DNA of 33,658 nucleotides from an uncultured Bacteroidales bacterium (GTDB lineage: Bacteria; Bacteroidota; Bacteroidia; Bacteroidales; Muribaculaceae), in the NCBI GenBank assembly GCA_947176235.1, contig CAMWPM010000025.1:1-33658 (forward strand), given 5' to 3'. Below, piece after piece: positions 33,504 to 33,658 of this stretch. The first letter of the stretch is position 1. Each line of letters opens with the position of its first letter. The notes beneath the pieces were generated by a model. The model worked only from the letters and a program-made list of their open reading frames with translations. It searched no databases and had not been told where the DNA came from. Made by a program: the position numbers and the translations under genes.

Positions 33504-33524
33504 TTTTCGGAATATAATTATAGA

Positions 33525-33555
33525 AGAGCCGCTCCATGTGGGGCGGCTCTTTTTC
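33525..33555 (+). terminator. Terminator of rubrerythrin gene
   Basis: AGAGCCGC (33525-33532) / GCGGCTCT (33543-33550), then TTTTT; 22 bp after the stop. Confidence 0.85.
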
Positions 33556-33568
33556 GTCAGGAGGCATT

Positions 33569-33658
33569 TCACGTAAAGGCGCAGAGGGCGCAAGAAATTA
33601 GGTGTGGAGAGTGGAGAGTGGAGAGTGGAGGGTGGAGAGTGGAGAGTGGAGAGTGGAG
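33569..33658. repeat. GGCGCAGAGGGCGCAA element plus GTGGAGA tandem repeat
   Basis: An element beginning TCACGTAAAGGCGCAGAGGG (33569-33594) closely matches 21730-21756. From 33604 a 7-bp unit GTGGAGA repeats almost eight times up to the window end (one unit reads GTGGAGG). The array continues beyond the window. Confidence 0.85.

Overview
The window looks like chromosomal DNA of a Bacteroidales bacterium, most likely a gut Muribaculaceae-type genome. That placement is an inference from several signs. Promoter -7 boxes follow the Bacteroidetes form TAnnTTTG, often with TTG about 19-20 bp upstream. There are TlpA/DUF4369-type lipoproteins, a cobalamin-dependent class II ribonucleotide reductase, an NfnAB-type transhydrogenase and a rubrerythrin, which together suggest an anaerobe. 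Coding DNA is fairly GC-rich and intergenic DNA is AT-rich. I see no phage, transposase, CRISPR array, tRNA or rRNA.

Layout. (1) 1-4516, minus strand: an nfnA-nfnB pair followed, with 4-bp start/stop overlaps, by a GH35-type glycosidase and a sialate O-acetylesterase-like gene cut by the window edge. (2) 4658-6619, plus: a VanZ-like membrane protein, then a MATE transporter whose leader carries its own promoter and a terminator-like hairpin. (3) 6659-10296: two related thioredoxin-fold lipoproteins around an ECF sigma factor with no adjacent anti-sigma gene. The sigma upstream region is rich in TGTAAC. (4) 10468-13333, plus: dCMP deaminase, S41 C-terminal processing peptidase and 5-formyl-THF cyclo-ligase. 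(5) 21471 down to 13598, minus: a tight run ftsY-rimO-menF-SGNH-SGNH-MBOAT. The last three look like an envelope O-acylation module. (6) 21973-27334, minus: a DPE2-like 4-alpha-glucanotransferase with two starch-binding modules, and nrdJ. (7) 27707-32664: nitroreductase (plus), dnaA (minus), then amidase and MCE protein (minus). (8) 32952-33503, plus: rubrerythrin.

How the parts relate: most genes are housekeeping (replication initiation, dNTP supply, SRP receptor, S12 modification, folate salvage, menaquinone) or envelope biology (amidase, MCE lipid transport, O-acylation, TlpA lipoproteins). The least explained material is regulatory or repetitive. It comprises the MATE leader hairpin, the TGTAAC cluster next to the sigma gene, alternative hairpins in the dnaA leader, a 17/20 direct repeat between nrdJ and the nitroreductase gene, and several intergenic repeat families (a GGGCGC palindrome, a 44-bp direct repeat, a GGCGCAGAGGGCGCAA-type element and 7-bp tandem repeats). 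No single obviously new multi-gene defence or mobile system was found. The strongest candidates for something undescribed are the MATE leader RNA, the TGTAAC/ECF locus and the two-SGNH MBOAT module.
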